Assembly: GCA_023419875.1 (NCBI GenBank) | Contig: JAEZXM010000417.1 | Span: 1 to 5,285, forward strand | Direction of reading: 5' to 3' | Source: Pseudomonadota bacterium | Lineage (GTDB): Bacteria > Myxococcota > Myxococcia > Myxococcales > Anaeromyxobacteraceae | Length of the DNA: 5,285 nucleotides | Shown: piece after piece, positions 4,236-5,285 of the stretch | How positions within the stretch are numbered: position 1 is the stretch's first letter | Layout of the letters: each line of letters begins with the position of its first letter | Translations under genes and position numbers: made by a program | Notes under the pieces: generated by a model | Database searches by the model: none | Told to the model about the DNA's origin: nothing | The model's input: the letters and a program-made list of their open reading frames with translations, nothing else

Positions 4236-5285
4236 GTGTTCGAGCCAATCCTCCCCGGCCGGCGGACCCGCCGCGCCGCGCGCGACGGAAGCCGGCGCCG
4301 CCTTTGGTGCGCGGCGGTGGCCGTCCTGCTCCTGCCCTCCGCCGCGGTCGCCGTCCCGTACATCCGGCCCGGCGCCCTTCCCAGCGAGTGGTCGTACTCG
4401 GTGGAGGTGAAGGTCTCGCCGGAATGGGACGCCCTGGTCGTTCCCATGCGCGGGTCCCACGCGCAGCACCCCGAGGCGGTCGAGCGGCTCCAGCGCGCGC
4501 TGGACGAGCACGGGATCACGCCGTCGGGTCCAATCTTCGGCCGCTACCTCGACGATCCCTCCCGAACCCCGGAGAAGGACCTGCGCTGGGAGGTGGGCTG
4601 CCAGGTCCAGTACTTCGAGGGTCAGGTCCCTGGCCTCGAGTGGCGGCGGTTCGGCTCGCAGCTCTCCGCGTCGACGCGCATGCAGGGCCCGGGCGGCCGC
4701 CAGTGGCGCGGGTTCCTCGAGTGGCTCGGCTCGAACGGCTACCAGATCATCGGAGGCTCGATCGAGTTCTGGCACGAGGGCGGAACCGTGCTGTGGGTGC
4801 CGGTCCGCCGGCTCCTCGTCCTTCCGCTCGTCACCTGGTACGCGATCTGTGTCTGGGGCCTGATCCTCTTCGCGCTCTTCTCCTTCGTCTACGTGCGCCA
4901 GTTCCCCGGGCGCCTCCTCTCGCACCGGGGCGGGCGGCTCTGGGGCTTCTTCGGCCTCACCTGCACCATCGTCTACGTGCAGCCGCTCATCAGCGACGTC
5001 ATCTATCTCTACCGCGGCGAGCGGCTCGTCCCGCTCCACGTCGCCGCCGGCGCGGTGGCCCTGATCATCCCGGCCGTGGTCGCGCACCTGTTCCTGCGCA
5101 TCGCCGGGCCGCGGCTCCCCTGGCGGCGCGCGTTCGGCGCCGGCGTCGCCGCCCTGTACGCGGCGGCGGTGGCGGCGGCGGTGGTGAAGCGGTTCGGCAC
5201 CGCGCTCGCCGGCGTCGAGGGCCCCGACCTCGTGTGCGCGCTCATGCTGGGCTCCTCCACGGTGAGCCTCGGCATGGTGCTGCTG
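4236..5285 (+). CDS. Membrane protein with extracytoplasmic GyrI-like effector-binding domain (3' end off the window)
   Basis: 350 codons are visible with no stop. Residues 1-22 are Arg-rich; 23-40 form a hydrophobic signal or anchor with a possible A-V-A cleavage site (37-39). Residues about 53-190 match the GyrI-like small-molecule-binding fold: A-L-V-V-P-M-R-G-S-H (66-75), L-x-x-A-L-D-E-H-G-I (85-94), G-R-Y-L-D-D-P-S-R-T-P-E-K-D-L-R-W-E-V-G (102-121), L-E-W-L-G-S-N-G-Y (161-169) and the end strand V-L-W-V-P-V. Membrane segments follow at about 193-220, 235-257, 265-287, 299-317 and 331-350. Basic loops at 221-234 and 287-298 place the GyrI domain outside the cytoplasm. The family usually binds small hydrophobic or cationic ligands in cytoplasmic regulators, so this may be a ligand-sensing or transport-linked membrane protein; that is inference. 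An alternative start is ATG 4107, with GGAG at 4097-4100, which adds 43 residues. I prefer GTG 4236 because codon quality drops just upstream and TACAAT precedes it. Confidence 0.7.
   Translation, partial: MFEPILPGRRTRRAARDGSRRRLWCAAVAVLLLPSAAVAVPYIRPGALPSEWSYSVEVKVSPEWDALVVPMRGSHAQHPEAVERLQRALDEHGITPSGPIFGRYLDDPSRTPEKDLRWEVGCQVQYFEGQVPGLEWRRFGSQLSASTRMQGPGGRQWRGFLEWLGSNGYQIIGGSIEFWHEGGTVLWVPVRRLLVLPLVTWYAICVWGLILFALFSFVYVRQFPGRLLSHRGGRLWGFFGLTCTIVYVQPLISDVIYLYRGERLVPLHVAAGAVALIIPAVVAHLFLRIAGPRLPWRRAFGAGVAALYAAAVAAAVVKRFGTALAGVEGPDLVCALMLGSSTVSLGMVLL

Noticed and set aside
3867..5087. 406-codon minus-strand ORF opposite the GyrI-membrane gene
   Set aside because: The plus-strand frame has a recognisable domain and ordered membrane segments. 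The minus frame has only low-complexity charged sequence.
1..5285. CRISPR array, tRNA, rRNA, insertion sequence or phage attachment site
   Set aside because: No regularly spaced repeats, cloverleaf, transposase or terminal inverted repeats were seen on either strand.

Overview
The window has very high GC content, and almost every codon in the coding regions ends in G or C. The secreted protein at 603-1022 carries a Cys-rich D-P-x-N-C-G-A-C-G module that is very common in Myxococcota. Together these suggest a myxobacterium-like host (for example an Anaeromyxobacter-type organism). That is an inference from composition and family content, not a species identification. The very high third-position GC creates long spurious ORFs on other frames and on the minus strand. 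I treated these as shadows.

Layout. At the left edge is the first 55 codons of radA on the minus strand, which carry a C4 zinc finger. It diverges across 61 bp from a short two-helix membrane protein of the DUF2905 family (229-459). Next is a small secreted Cys-rich protein (603-1022). The centre holds two tandem, clearly paralogous LamB/maltoporin-family outer-membrane porins (1172-2431 and 2687-3949). They are separated by a hairpin-rich spacer that includes a good intrinsic-terminator candidate. A second group of inverted and direct repeats, including a 15-bp hairpin, follows the second porin. At the right edge a plus-strand gene (from GTG 4236, still open at 5285) encodes an N-terminal hydrophobic segment, a GyrI-like effector-binding domain and at least five further membrane segments.

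How the genes relate. No single operon is evident. The two porins have their own strong Shine-Dalgarno sequences and look like a local duplication. They retain the LamB scaffold (two Cys, RLGNEC, RRFYDR, GAG-ED-D, terminal WW). By alignment from memory, several 'greasy slide' aromatic positions and the constriction-loop signature of E. coli LamB have changed, so maltodextrin specificity should not be assumed. No sugar transporter, hydrolase or regulator gene is visible beside them.

Most noteworthy points: (1) a GyrI-like ligand-binding domain predicted to lie outside the cytoplasm and joined to a polytopic membrane region; (2) two genes with a matching TAnAAT box exactly 7 nt before the start codon, suggesting leaderless transcripts; (3) a perfect 7-bp hairpin that presents the first porin's Shine-Dalgarno sequence in its loop; (4) porin pore-residue changes and paralogue divergence concentrated in probable surface loops. 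None of these amounts to a demonstrated new system.
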